Assembly: GCF_033097505.1 (NCBI RefSeq)
Contig: NZ_AP028654.1
Location: 140,001 to 204,000 of the forward strand
From: Helicovermis profundi
GTDB taxonomy: Bacteria; Bacillota; Clostridia; Peptostreptococcales; Acidaminobacteraceae
Length of the DNA: 64,000 bases
Direction: 5' to 3'
This document shows, piece after piece, positions 46,337 through 55,275 of this stretch (positions are counted from its first letter, which is position 1; every line of letters begins with the position of its first letter). The notes beneath the pieces were generated by a model that saw only the letters and a program-made list of their open reading frames with translations, was not told where the DNA came from and searched no databases. Position numbers and translations under genes: made by a program.

Positions 46337-47101
46337 TTATAACATTTTTGCAGAAATACTAATAGTGATCTTCTTTTCCTTACCAGAATTTAATTTGGAC
46401 TTAACTAATGCATTTACTTTAACAAGATCAGCTTGGTTATTTTCGTTTATTTCAACAATAAGATTTACTTTTTCAGGCATTACAGTCTTTGTATCTATTT
46501 GATCAAGACCACTAGTCTTTAAAAATTTAGTCATTTTTTCGTGGTGAGCCTCACAGCCATGTTCTTTCATCATAGCTAAATGTTCGTGTTTATAAGCTAA
46601 ATGGTCTTTCATATGTGCTTGTAATTTTTCAGGTAAATCAGTAGTTTTTAGTTCAAGTGATAAAATTTTTCTATTATCTTCAGTTTCTTTAAAATTGATT
46701 TTGTCGAGTAGTTTTATCATCATCATTCCTCGATCGAACTTACTAATATACTTATTACTATGACCTTTCATTTCACTATAATTCATACCATGATTACACA
46801 TTCCTTGTTTCATACCATGACTAAATATTCCGTGGTGCATTCCTTTGTGATGATTTTCATGATTAAGTTCAAAGCTACTATTTACGCTAGTCGAATTTTC
46901 AAATTCAACAAATTCATCTCCAAATTTAATTGTTGCTTTTTTATTATGTTTTCCTTTAGATACTTCTTTGTAAGCTTCTAATGTGGCAATAATATCTTCT
47001 GCAAATTTAACTTCAGCATCAATTGATACTTTAAAATCATCAGCACCTTTCATTTTTTTCACATTTTTCATTACTTCGTATAAAGCAGTTAATTTATTCA
47101 T
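46337..47101 (-). CDS. Cytoplasmic His/Met-rich protein linked to a two-component system
   Basis: The protein has 254 residues without a signal peptide. The N- and C-terminal thirds have a similar alternating pattern (DFKVSIDAEVKFAED and VNLIVEINENNQADLV). The middle (about 85-122) is dense in His and Met, for example ENHHKGMHHGIFSHGMKQGM followed by CNHGMNYSEMKGH, with more His near 175-195 (HLAYKHEHLAMMKEHGCEAHH). Such clusters bind soft or borderline metals such as Cu, Ag, Ni or Zn. It is the first gene of an operon with a kinase and regulator. No family was recognised; a metal buffer or a signal modulator is an inference. AAGGAGG precedes the ATG. Confidence 0.72.
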   Translation of the reverse strand: MNKLTALYEVMKNVKKMKGADDFKVSIDAEVKFAEDIIATLEAYKEVSKGKHNKKATIKFGDEFVEFENSTSVNSSFELNHENHHKGMHHGIFSHGMKQGMCNHGMNYSEMKGHSNKYISKFDRGMMMIKLLDKINFKETEDNRKILSLELKTTDLPEKLQAHMKDHLAYKHEHLAMMKEHGCEAHHEKMTKFLKTSGLDQIDTKTVMPEKVNLIVEINENNQADLVKVNALVKSKLNSGKEKKITISISAKML

Positions 47102-47200
47102 TTTATCCTCCTTGGATTACAATTGTTAAGGGATTCTTTTGTTTTCCCTGACTATGAATCAAGTATAGAACAAAGATGTAAAACTCAAATTAATTGAGTA

Positions 47201-47230
47201 TTAACTGTTTATTAACTTTTGGGGTATAAT
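47201..47230 (+). promoter_or_regulatory. Probable promoter of the kinase-GGDEF gene
   Basis: TTAACT (47201-47206), an 18-bp spacer and TATAAT (47225-47230) lie about 97 bp upstream of the TTG start. On the other strand, TATACT (complement of 47162-47167) could serve the His/Met-rich operon. Confidence 0.45.
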
Positions 47231-47326
47231 TTCATATGATTGTTTTCAAGATTAAGTTTTTATTCATTTAAATATAATGATATAATTTAAGGAAGTTATT
47301 AAAGTATTTAAAAGGGAGATGATTAC

Positions 47327-50300
47327 TTGAAGCTGAATGGTTATACAAATTTTGAACTAATATATGAGGGCAACTCTAATATATATATAGCAAATCGTGA
47401 GCAAGACCATCAACAGGTTATTATCAAATCTGTAGTGGATGAATTCCACTGTAAAACTGCAAATTGTAATCTGGCTTTTGAATACTCAATTTTAAAAGAA
47501 TTAAATGATATAGATGGTGTTATTAAAGCGTATGGTTTTTTAAAGTCCAATGGACATCAGTATTTATTTTTAGAAGCTGTAGACAGTGTTTCTCTTGAAC
47601 AATATTTAGATGAGAATACGCTTGAATATGATGAAAAGTTAGATATTCTTAAACAAATTCTTTTAATCATTGGTAAAATACATGAAAATGGAATTATTCA
47701 TAAAGATATTAATCCGTCAAATATTATTGTTAGTAATACAGATAGAAAAGTTAGAATAATAGATTTTGGTATTGCTTCTCTTATAAAAAATGAGCATATT
47801 AGACATGAAGAAATTAAGAATATAGAAGGAACAATTGAATATTTGTCACCTGAACAAACAGGAAGAATTAATAGAGATGTTGACTATAGAACGGATTATT
47901 ACTCTTTTGGGATTACAGCCTACAAAGTGTTAACAGGTATGCTACCATTTTATTCTTCGGATAAATTAGCTTTTATACATCTTCATTTAGCAAATAACTT
48001 AAAGGAACTTAATGAATCAATTGATATGCCAAAATATATGCTTGCAATTATAAAAAAACTTATAGCAAAAGATAAAGAAGATAGATATCAAAGTGTTTTT
48101 GGCATATTGTCCGACATTGAAACGTTTGAAATAAAACAAAATGATAAGAATACAGATACATTTGTGTTAGGACAAAATGATTATATTAGTCGATTAATAA
48201 TACCTGATAAATTATATGGTAGAGAAAATGAATTAAGTGAAATAGGTAGCGGTTTAAGAAAATCAATTAAAGATCAAAGTGAGATTTGTTTAGTCACTGG
48301 AAAACCGGGAATCGGAAAATCTACTTTAGTATATGAAGTAATAAGAAATACTCTTGATTATAATTATTATTTGATTTCAGCCAAAGCAGATCAATATAAA
48401 ACAGATGTTCCATATACGGTACTTATTAAAGCTTTTGAGAATTTTTTAGATCTTATTTTTACTGAATCTGAGGAAGAAATTCAATATTGGAAGGAAAAGT
48501 TTTTAAATGCTCTTGGGTCTAATGGACAATTAATAATTGATATGATACCAGCATTCGAACGTATTATTGGACCACAAGAACCAGTTGTAGAACTTGGATA
48601 CAATGAAGAAAAAAATAGATTTAAAGAAACCTATTTTGAACTACTAAGAGTAGTAAGCAATAAAACTAAACCTATTGTGATATTTTTAGATAATTTACAG
48701 TGGTGTGATAGCAATACTTTAGAGCTAATAAAAGAAATAATTACTAATAAAATTATTTCGCATACTTATCTTATTGTTTCTTATAGAGATAATGAATTAA
48801 ATGATAATCCTGAATTAGTTCGTTTTATAAATGAGATTAAATCATTAAAAAATATACGTAAAATTTTATTGGAGCCACTTAAAAAACACGCTATATTAGA
48901 ACTTTTAGAAGGAATTCTTGGTAAAAATTTAGAGCATATTAATGAATTAGTTGAACTTATATTTTTAAAAACAAGAGGGAATCCATTTTTTATAAATGAG
49001 TTTATTAGAAATATATATTCAAATAACGATTTATATTTTGATCAAAAGTTAAAGAAATGGTCTTGGAATCTTAATAATATTGAAGCAATGTATGTTTCTG
49101 ATAATGTTGTTGATCTAGTACTTAACCGTATAAGCACATATAATCCAATTACTCAAAATGCATTACAAGTAGCCGCTAGTTTAGGTAGCAGATTCTTATT
49201 TTCAGAACTTATAGAGTGTCTTGAAGTAAGTCATGAAAATCTTGTAAAAATATTATTATTTTTAATAAAAGAAGACCTTATAAGACCAGTAGATAATTCT
49301 TATAGGTTATTATTAGAATCACAATCTAAAGTTGATATAGCAATCGGATTTATTTTTATGCACGATAGACTACAACAAGCATCTTATAATCTTGTTGATA
49401 AAAGAGCACAAAAAAATAATCATTTTATAATTGCCAATACTCTTAAAAATTATTACAGAAATAGTTTAACAAATGAAAATAAGAGAAAGCTTATAAGTCA
49501 TTATCTTAAATCAATAGATTTAATTCACGATAACTCAGATATAGTATTTGTTTTGAAATTAGCTTATGAAGTTGCGCTTATATATAGAAAAACTTCAGCT
49601 TATAAAAGTGCATATAATATTTTGCACCAATTCAGCATTTTTATCAAAAAACAGCAATGGATGAACGAATATACGATTGTTAAACTTTTTATGATGGAAT
49701 ACGCTTCAGTAGCTTATTTAGTAAATGAACATGAAATCGCTGACGCTACTATGAGTGAAGTTTTATCCCATACAAAGACTAATTTCGAAAAAGTTGAAGC
49801 ATATATTCAAAAAGTATCTCAATATATCACGATTGGTAAAATGGAAGAATCAATTGTAGCAGGTATTAAAGGTTTAAAATTACTTGATGTTAAAGTACCG
49901 AAAAATGTATCAAAACTTATGATATTTGAAAAATATATAAAATTGAATTATAGGCTTAAAGGTTTATCTATTGATGACCTTTATAACAAGCCCGAAATAA
50001 CTAATGAACATGTGAAATTAGAAATTAAACTATGGTCAAATATATTGCCAATATATTATATTATGGGTAGAACAAATACATTTGCATGGATTGGATTACA
50101 TCTAGTCGATTTAACAGTAAAGTATGGAAACTTTGAAGAGTCACCTTTCATTTTTGCTTTATATGGTATGCTTTTGTGTTCTGTATTTGGTAAGTATGAA
50201 AAAGGTGCAGAGCTTGGAAAATTGGCTATGGATTTAAATGAAGTTTATCGTGATATTAAAAAAGAGTGTAGAATATATCACGGTTATGCTACATTTATTT

Positions 50301-52348
50301 TACCTTGGACAACACATCCTATAAAGTTAAATTCCTTATATAAAAAAGGCATTGAGATAGGCTATAATACTGGTGATTATATGTATATGTCTCATATTGC
50401 ATTAAGCCTATATATTTGGGATCCAACAATTACTTTAGAAGAACTTTCTATTGAAAAAAATAAACAACGTGAGATTGTCAAAAAAGCAAAATATCAAGAT
50501 CTTTTGGATGGACTAAGTATTATTTATGGTCAATGCATGAATTTTAGAGGTCTTACAGATGATAAATTTAGTTTAAATATAAATGGATTTGATGAAAAAA
50601 AATGTGTTGCTGGTATGTTTGAAAGAGAGTTTAAGACTGGGATTACAGTATACAATTTAAGAAAGGCAGAAATATATTATTTATATGGTGAATTCTCAAA
50701 AGCTAATGAATATATTCTTAAAACAGAAGCGGATATTCAAAGTATAATGGGTCTTCAATATACAGTACGATTCACTATGCTTAAAGCATTAATAAATGCG
50801 AAACTAGGTTTGAGTATTAAACCATATATGAAAAAAATGAAAATGTGGTCTGAGGTAAATGCTGATAACTATTTGCATTTATATACTATTATGGAAGGGC
50901 TACAATTAGATCAAAAGAATAATTTGAAAATGAGTTTAAACAAATATAACCAAGCTATAGAATTCGCTAAAGAAAATTTATGGTATAGGGATCAAGCCTT
51001 AGCTAATGAGCTTGCCTGCAATCTATTAATTAAAAATAATATGAATGTAGCAGCATTAGGGTATTTTAATGAATCCATTAGGCTATATAGTTACTGGGGT
51101 GCAAATGCAAAAATCAATGATATGAATGAAAAATATTCTAATCTTATTGAAATAAGAGAAAAAAATCGTACGAAAGACTTAGATAACAGATCCCTTTCAA
51201 AGACTACTGATAATAATCAGCTAGATATTATTAGTATATTAAAATCTTCTCACACAATTTCAAGCGAGATTAATTTTGAGGAATTGGTTAAAAATATACT
51301 TAAAATTACAATGGAGAATGCAGGAGCCGTAAAAACAATTTTTTTAACAGCTGAAGATAATGAGCTTACCATATTTGCTGAGGCTAATTTTAATCAAACA
51401 AAAGTGACATTTTATAAAGATCAAGAAATAAATCTTTCAAAAACGGTGCCTATGACATTGATTAATTATGCAAAAATAACTTTAGAAGCGATTATTATAT
51501 TTAATGCAGCCGAAGATAATGATTTTATGAAAGATGAATATATTATTAAAAATAGGGTAAAATCAATTTTAGTATTGCCACTAGTTAGAAATAAAAAATT
51601 GGTAGCAATATTATATCTTGAAAATAATTTAGTAAAAGGTGCATTTAGTCAGGAAAGATTAGATGTATTAAAGTTACTATCTACTGAAATGGTTATATCC
51701 ATTGAAAATGCAAAACTGTATAGAGATTTAGAAGTTTATAATAATGAACTGGAATTTGAAGTGAAAAAAAGAACAAAAGAAATCGAAAAAGTAAATATTA
51801 ATTTAGTAGTAAAAAATGAAAAATTAGTAAAAACTCAAAAACAATTAAGCGTTATGGCTATGACTGATCCACTAACAGGTGCATATAATAGAAGATGTAT
51901 GCAAAGTAAGTTAGAGAAAGGAAAAAGTGATTTTGAATACAATGAATCAGAATTTACTTTAATGTTAATAGATATTGATGATTTTAAAAAAGTTAATGAT
52001 AACTATGGTCATGACTGTGGTGATTTTGTTTTAGTAGAACTCACTAATTTGATTAAACAAAGCATTAGAGAACAGGATGAATTATCTAGATGGGGTGGAG
52101 AAGAATTTTTATTAATGCTATCTAATACTAAGTTAAATAGTGGCTTTTTAGTGGCTGAAAAAGTAAGGAAAAATATAAGTAGTCACTTTTTTAATTATAA
52201 AGATATTGAAATTAGAGTAACAATTACGATTGGCCTAAGTTCATACAGAGATTCTGCAATGTCATTAGATGAAGTTGTGAAAAAATGTGATAACGGCTTG
52301 TATTTAGGTAAAGATAAAGGCAAGAACCGAGTTGAAATAGTTGAATGA
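47327..52348 (+). CDS. Serine/threonine kinase - AAA ATPase - GAF - GGDEF signalling protein
   Basis: The 1673-residue protein starts at TTG with AAGGGAG 8-9 nt upstream. The PknB-like kinase (1-270) keeps Asp127 in HKDINPSN and DFG at 146-148. A predictor-type AAA ATPase follows, with Walker A GKPGIGKST near 325 and Walker B IVIFLDNLQW. A long helical TPR-like region (about 700-1280), a GAF domain (about 1290-1450), a coiled coil, and a GGDEF domain with intact WGGEEF at 1590-1594 complete it. This matches large multi-domain signal integrators in which the output makes c-di-GMP. It is transcribed divergently from the His/Met-rich operon. No membrane segment is present. Confidence 0.92.
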   Translation: MKLNGYTNFELIYEGNSNIYIANREQDHQQVIIKSVVDEFHCKTANCNLAFEYSILKELNDIDGVIKAYGFLKSNGHQYLFLEAVDSVSLEQYLDENTLEYDEKLDILKQILLIIGKIHENGIIHKDINPSNIIVSNTDRKVRIIDFGIASLIKNEHIRHEEIKNIEGTIEYLSPEQTGRINRDVDYRTDYYSFGITAYKVLTGMLPFYSSDKLAFIHLHLANNLKELNESIDMPKYMLAIIKKLIAKDKEDRYQSVFGILSDIETFEIKQNDKNTDTFVLGQNDYISRLIIPDKLYGRENELSEIGSGLRKSIKDQSEICLVTGKPGIGKSTLVYEVIRNTLDYNYYLISAKADQYKTDVPYTVLIKAFENFLDLIFTESEEEIQYWKEKFLNALGSNGQLIIDMIPAFERIIGPQEPVVELGYNEEKNRFKETYFELLRVVSNKTKPIVIFLDNLQWCDSNTLELIKEIITNKIISHTYLIVSYRDNELNDNPELVRFINEIKSLKNIRKILLEPLKKHAILELLEGILGKNLEHINELVELIFLKTRGNPFFINEFIRNIYSNNDLYFDQKLKKWSWNLNNIEAMYVSDNVVDLVLNRISTYNPITQNALQVAASLGSRFLFSELIECLEVSHENLVKILLFLIKEDLIRPVDNSYRLLLESQSKVDIAIGFIFMHDRLQQASYNLVDKRAQKNNHFIIANTLKNYYRNSLTNENKRKLISHYLKSIDLIHDNSDIVFVLKLAYEVALIYRKTSAYKSAYNILHQFSIFIKKQQWMNEYTIVKLFMMEYASVAYLVNEHEIADATMSEVLSHTKTNFEKVEAYIQKVSQYITIGKMEESIVAGIKGLKLLDVKVPKNVSKLMIFEKYIKLNYRLKGLSIDDLYNKPEITNEHVKLEIKLWSNILPIYYIMGRTNTFAWIGLHLVDLTVKYGNFEESPFIFALYGMLLCSVFGKYEKGAELGKLAMDLNEVYRDIKKECRIYHGYATFILPWTTHPIKLNSLYKKGIEIGYNTGDYMYMSHIALSLYIWDPTITLEELSIEKNKQREIVKKAKYQDLLDGLSIIYGQCMNFRGLTDDKFSLNINGFDEKKCVAGMFEREFKTGITVYNLRKAEIYYLYGEFSKANEYILKTEADIQSIMGLQYTVRFTMLKALINAKLGLSIKPYMKKMKMWSEVNADNYLHLYTIMEGLQLDQKNNLKMSLNKYNQAIEFAKENLWYRDQALANELACNLLIKNNMNVAALGYFNESIRLYSYWGANAKINDMNEKYSNLIEIREKNRTKDLDNRSLSKTTDNNQLDIISILKSSHTISSEINFEELVKNILKITMENAGAVKTIFLTAEDNELTIFAEANFNQTKVTFYKDQEINLSKTVPMTLINYAKITLEAIIIFNAAEDNDFMKDEYIIKNRVKSILVLPLVRNKKLVAILYLENNLVKGAFSQERLDVLKLLSTEMVISIENAKLYRDLEVYNNELEFEVKKRTKEIEKVNINLVVKNEKLVKTQKQLSVMAMTDPLTGAYNRRCMQSKLEKGKSDFEYNESEFTLMLIDIDDFKKVNDNYGHDCGDFVLVELTNLIKQSIREQDELSRWGGEEFLLMLSNTKLNSGFLVAEKVRKNISSHFFNYKDIEIRVTITIGLSSYRDSAMSLDEVVKKCDNGLYLGKDKGKNRVEIVE

Positions 52349-52542
52349 TATTAACTAAAGAGAAATTCAAAAAAATTTAAAATGAAAAAAATTATAAAAT
52401 AACGTCATATAAGGTGATTTTTTTGCTTAATATTTGATGTTTTTCTAGAATTTTAATATATTACAAATATTCGTTCGTAAAAATGTGTTTTATATACACG
52501 ATTACGTTGCAAAAAGTGTATAATGTACTTAGAGGTGATTTA

Positions 52543-53850
52543 ATGTACAGAAATGCTATGAATAATTTATATAAATGGAAGAATAACGAAAACAGAAAAC
52601 TGATGATTATAAGAGGTGCTAGACAAGTCGGAAAAACTTGGCTTATGAAGAAGTTTGGTGAAATTGCTTATAAGAAAACTGTTTATATAAACTTTGATAA
52701 TAATTTGCAAATGAAAAAACTCTTTGAAACAGATATGAATATAGATCGAATTATTATGGGAATTGAACTATATTGTGGTTTTAAAATTAATTCAGTAAAT
52801 ACACTGTTAATTTTTGATGAAATACAAGAAGTTTCAAAAGCATTGACAGCCTTGAAATATTTTAACGAAAATGCACCAGAATATCAAATCATTTGTGCAG
52901 GTTCATTGCTTGGTGTAGCCTTACATCAAGGTACATCATTTCCAGTTGGAAAAGTTGAATTTATGGATTTATATCCTTTATCTTTTAGTGAATTTATGAG
53001 AGCGATGGGAAAAGAGCAATTTGTAGAAGTTATGCAACAAAGTAAATATGATTTGTTGAATACTTTTAAGCAAGAATATATAGAGTTATTAAAATATTAT
53101 TATTATGTTGGTGGTATGCCAGAAGTTGTTTCAAATTTTGCAAAAAATAAAAATTTTAATGAAGTTAGAGAGATTCAAAAGTTAATATTAATGGCATATG
53201 AACAGGGTTTTTCTAAACATGCACCAAATGACGTGATACCAAGAATTAGAATGTTGTGGAATAGTATCCCATCCCAATTGACAAAAGAAAATAAGAAGTT
53301 TGTATATGGTCTTATAAAAGAAGGTTCAAGAGCTAAAGAATACGAAATGGCAATGCTTTGGTTAATTGACTATGGACTTATTCATAAAGTACATCGAGTT
53401 TCGACTCCAAATTTACCGTTAAAAGCTTATGAAGATTTAAAAGCCTTTAAATTGTTTACGTTAGATGTTGGCTTATTATCGTGTATGGTAAGACTTAATC
53501 AGAATGTTTTATTAGATGGAAATGAATTATTTAAAGAATTTAAAGGCGCTTTAACAGAGCAATATGTATTACAGCAGTTTAAGACTTCTTCTCATATAGA
53601 AACTTATTATTGGATTAATAATAGAGGACGTGCTGAAATAGATTTTGTAGTGGATACAGGTGAAAAAATTATACCGGTTGAAGTTAAAGCTGAAACAAAT
53701 CTTAAATCTAAAAGTTTAAAAAGTTATTATGATAAATTTAATCCTTCTATTTCTATAAGAACTGCAATGACAGATTATAAAAGAGAAGATTGGATACTAA
53801 ACATACCTCTTTGGGCAATAGAAATATTAGAAAATGAAGTTATAAAATAA
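52543..53850 (+). CDS. AAA-type ATPase with C-terminal DUF4143 domain
   Basis: The protein has 435 residues from ATG 52543 with AGAGGTG upstream; an upstream extension to 52483 has no ribosome site. The ATPase domain has Walker A RGARQVGKTW and Walker B LLIFDEIQE, then a PD-(D/E)XK-like DUF4143 region with GRAEIDFVVDTGEKIIPVEVKAE. These ATPases are abundant in anaerobes and of unknown role, perhaps in mobile-element or defence biology. It lies next to the integron integrase. A fragment of the same family sits at 36821. Confidence 0.88.
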   Translation: MYRNAMNNLYKWKNNENRKLMIIRGARQVGKTWLMKKFGEIAYKKTVYINFDNNLQMKKLFETDMNIDRIIMGIELYCGFKINSVNTLLIFDEIQEVSKALTALKYFNENAPEYQIICAGSLLGVALHQGTSFPVGKVEFMDLYPLSFSEFMRAMGKEQFVEVMQQSKYDLLNTFKQEYIELLKYYYYVGGMPEVVSNFAKNKNFNEVREIQKLILMAYEQGFSKHAPNDVIPRIRMLWNSIPSQLTKENKKFVYGLIKEGSRAKEYEMAMLWLIDYGLIHKVHRVSTPNLPLKAYEDLKAFKLFTLDVGLLSCMVRLNQNVLLDGNELFKEFKGALTEQYVLQQFKTSSHIETYYWINNRGRAEIDFVVDTGEKIIPVEVKAETNLKSKSLKSYYDKFNPSISIRTAMTDYKREDWILNIPLWAIEILENEVIK

Positions 53851-53854
53851 TTGT

Positions 53855-53896
53855 AAAATCTTACATGCTTATGAATAAAGTATGTAGGATTTTTAT
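53855..53896 (+). terminator. Intrinsic terminator after the DUF4143 ATPase gene
   Basis: AAATCTTACATGCTT pairs with AAGTATGTAGGATTT (two G-U), followed by T-rich sequence. It isolates the integrase gene from upstream transcription. Confidence 0.75.
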
Positions 53897-54144
53897 ATTT
53901 ATTGCTATAAATTTATACATATATTCTTTGAATTGGTAAATGGTATGTGAGAAAATATATAAATTTGCTGGCTTGAGTCCTATAAATAAAATAAAAAATC
54001 AATTAGAGGGAAAAAAAGTAAAAAAAAATAAAAAAGTTTGTATCATAGGTCAAATTATTACAACAATTATGGTACAATTAAATAGTTGGATTATAATTGT
54101 AGTGGAACTATTCTAAAAAAAAATTACCTGTAGGAGTAACAATT

Positions 54145-55167
54145 ATGAATATTTGGAAAGATAAAGAATGTGTGAAAATTTATTTTCAATATAATGCAGA
54201 ATTACTTAAAATAATTAAGCAAATCAGCGGTGGTAAATATAATGAAAGTGAAAACATTTGGATCTTTCCAATAAAAAAATATGATGAAATAATTTCAAGA
54301 TTTAACTATAAAAAAGTAGAGAACGGAATTATTCCATCAATTAACGAAAGAAAAGAAAAACTAAGAGAGTATATGGTACGAAAAGGCTATAGTCCAAAAT
54401 CAATTAAAAATTATGTGAATCATTTAAATAGATTTCTAATATTTTCTAATAATAAAACAGATATTGAAAGCGTTAATAAATATTTGCTTAATCTATTAGA
54501 AATTAAAGAATCAAGTCATTCATATTGCAATCAAGCAATCAATGCAATAAAAACATATCTTAGGGAAGCGAATATTGCCTCTGAAATTGATTTAATTAAA
54601 ATAGTTAGACCCAAAAAGGAAAAAGTACTTCCAAAAGTCTTAAGTATGTCAGAAGTAAAATCTATAATTGATGTAACTGAAAATACAAAACATAAAACTC
54701 AACTTATGATTGCATATTCTTGTGGATTAAGGGTTAGCGAAGTTGCTAATTTAAAAGTTACAGATATAGATAGCAAAAGAATGGTAGTTATCATAAAGCA
54801 AGGAAAAGGAAGAAAAGATAGAATAGGAACATTGTCTGTAAAGATGCTTGAACAATTACGGGATTATTATAAAGAGTATAAACCTACAAATTGGTTATTT
54901 GAAAATCAAATGAAGAATGGACCAATAGGTACAAGAACACTTCAGAGAATTTTTAATGCAGCAGCGAAGAAATCTAAAATTAATAAACCTGCTACATTTC
55001 ATAGCCTAAGACATTCATTTGCAACACATCTTTTAGAAAGTGGAGTAGATATTAGATATATACAAGAATTCTTAGGACATTCAAGCACAAAGACGACAGA
55101 AATATATACACATGTGTCTAGAAAGTCGTTGATGGGAATAGTTAATCCTTTAGACCGCTTAGGGTAG
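54145..55167 (+). CDS. Tyrosine recombinase, putative integron integrase without the IntI insertion
   Basis: The protein has 340 residues, with TAGGAG before the ATG. Residues 1-58 are an extra N-terminal module (IWKDKECVKIYFQYN, then GGKYNESENIWIFP), 65-150 the SAM-like core-binding domain, and 160-325 the catalytic domain. The full set is visible: Arg196 (GLRVSEV), Lys221 (QGKGRKD), His286 and Arg289 (HSLRHSF), His312 (GHSS), Tyr321 (IYTHV). The end NPLDRLG resembles IntI tails (SPLDxL). The Lys221-His286 distance of 65 residues is close to XerD (about 72) and well short of IntI1 (about 106), so the IntI-specific helix insertion appears absent. The gene points toward the cassettes. It should cut attI and folded single-strand attC sites. 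A TACAAT box (54073-54078) may be its promoter. Confidence 0.87.
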   Translation: MNIWKDKECVKIYFQYNAELLKIIKQISGGKYNESENIWIFPIKKYDEIISRFNYKKVENGIIPSINERKEKLREYMVRKGYSPKSIKNYVNHLNRFLIFSNNKTDIESVNKYLLNLLEIKESSHSYCNQAINAIKTYLREANIASEIDLIKIVRPKKEKVLPKVLSMSEVKSIIDVTENTKHKTQLMIAYSCGLRVSEVANLKVTDIDSKRMVVIIKQGKGRKDRIGTLSVKMLEQLRDYYKEYKPTNWLFENQMKNGPIGTRTLQRIFNAAAKKSKINKPATFHSLRHSFATHLLESGVDIRYIQEFLGHSSTKTTEIYTHVSRKSLMGIVNPLDRLG

Positions 55168-55240
55168 TATTCCGGGCATACGGGAAGCACGCTATTTGGA
55201 CAGTGTTCTTAGGGGGAGTTCGGGAAGTAGGGAGTTATCC
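55168..55240 (+). other. attI-like primary recombination site
   Basis: This GC-richer 73 bp follows the integrase stop and ends in GTTATCC (55234-55240), where the first cassette joins. CGGGAAG occurs twice in direct orientation (55181-55187 and 55221-55227), 40 bp apart, as candidate integrase-binding repeats. It lacks the large inverted repeat of the attC sites, as expected for attI. Confidence 0.65.
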
Positions 55241-55275
55241 GAAATACTTTTTACTAAACAAAAGGAGAATATCAT

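Noticed and set aside
54000-54144. LexA/SOS box upstream of the integrase
   Set aside because: No Gram-positive LexA-type palindrome (CGAAC...GTTCG) was found; SOS control as in some proteobacterial integrons is not supported here.
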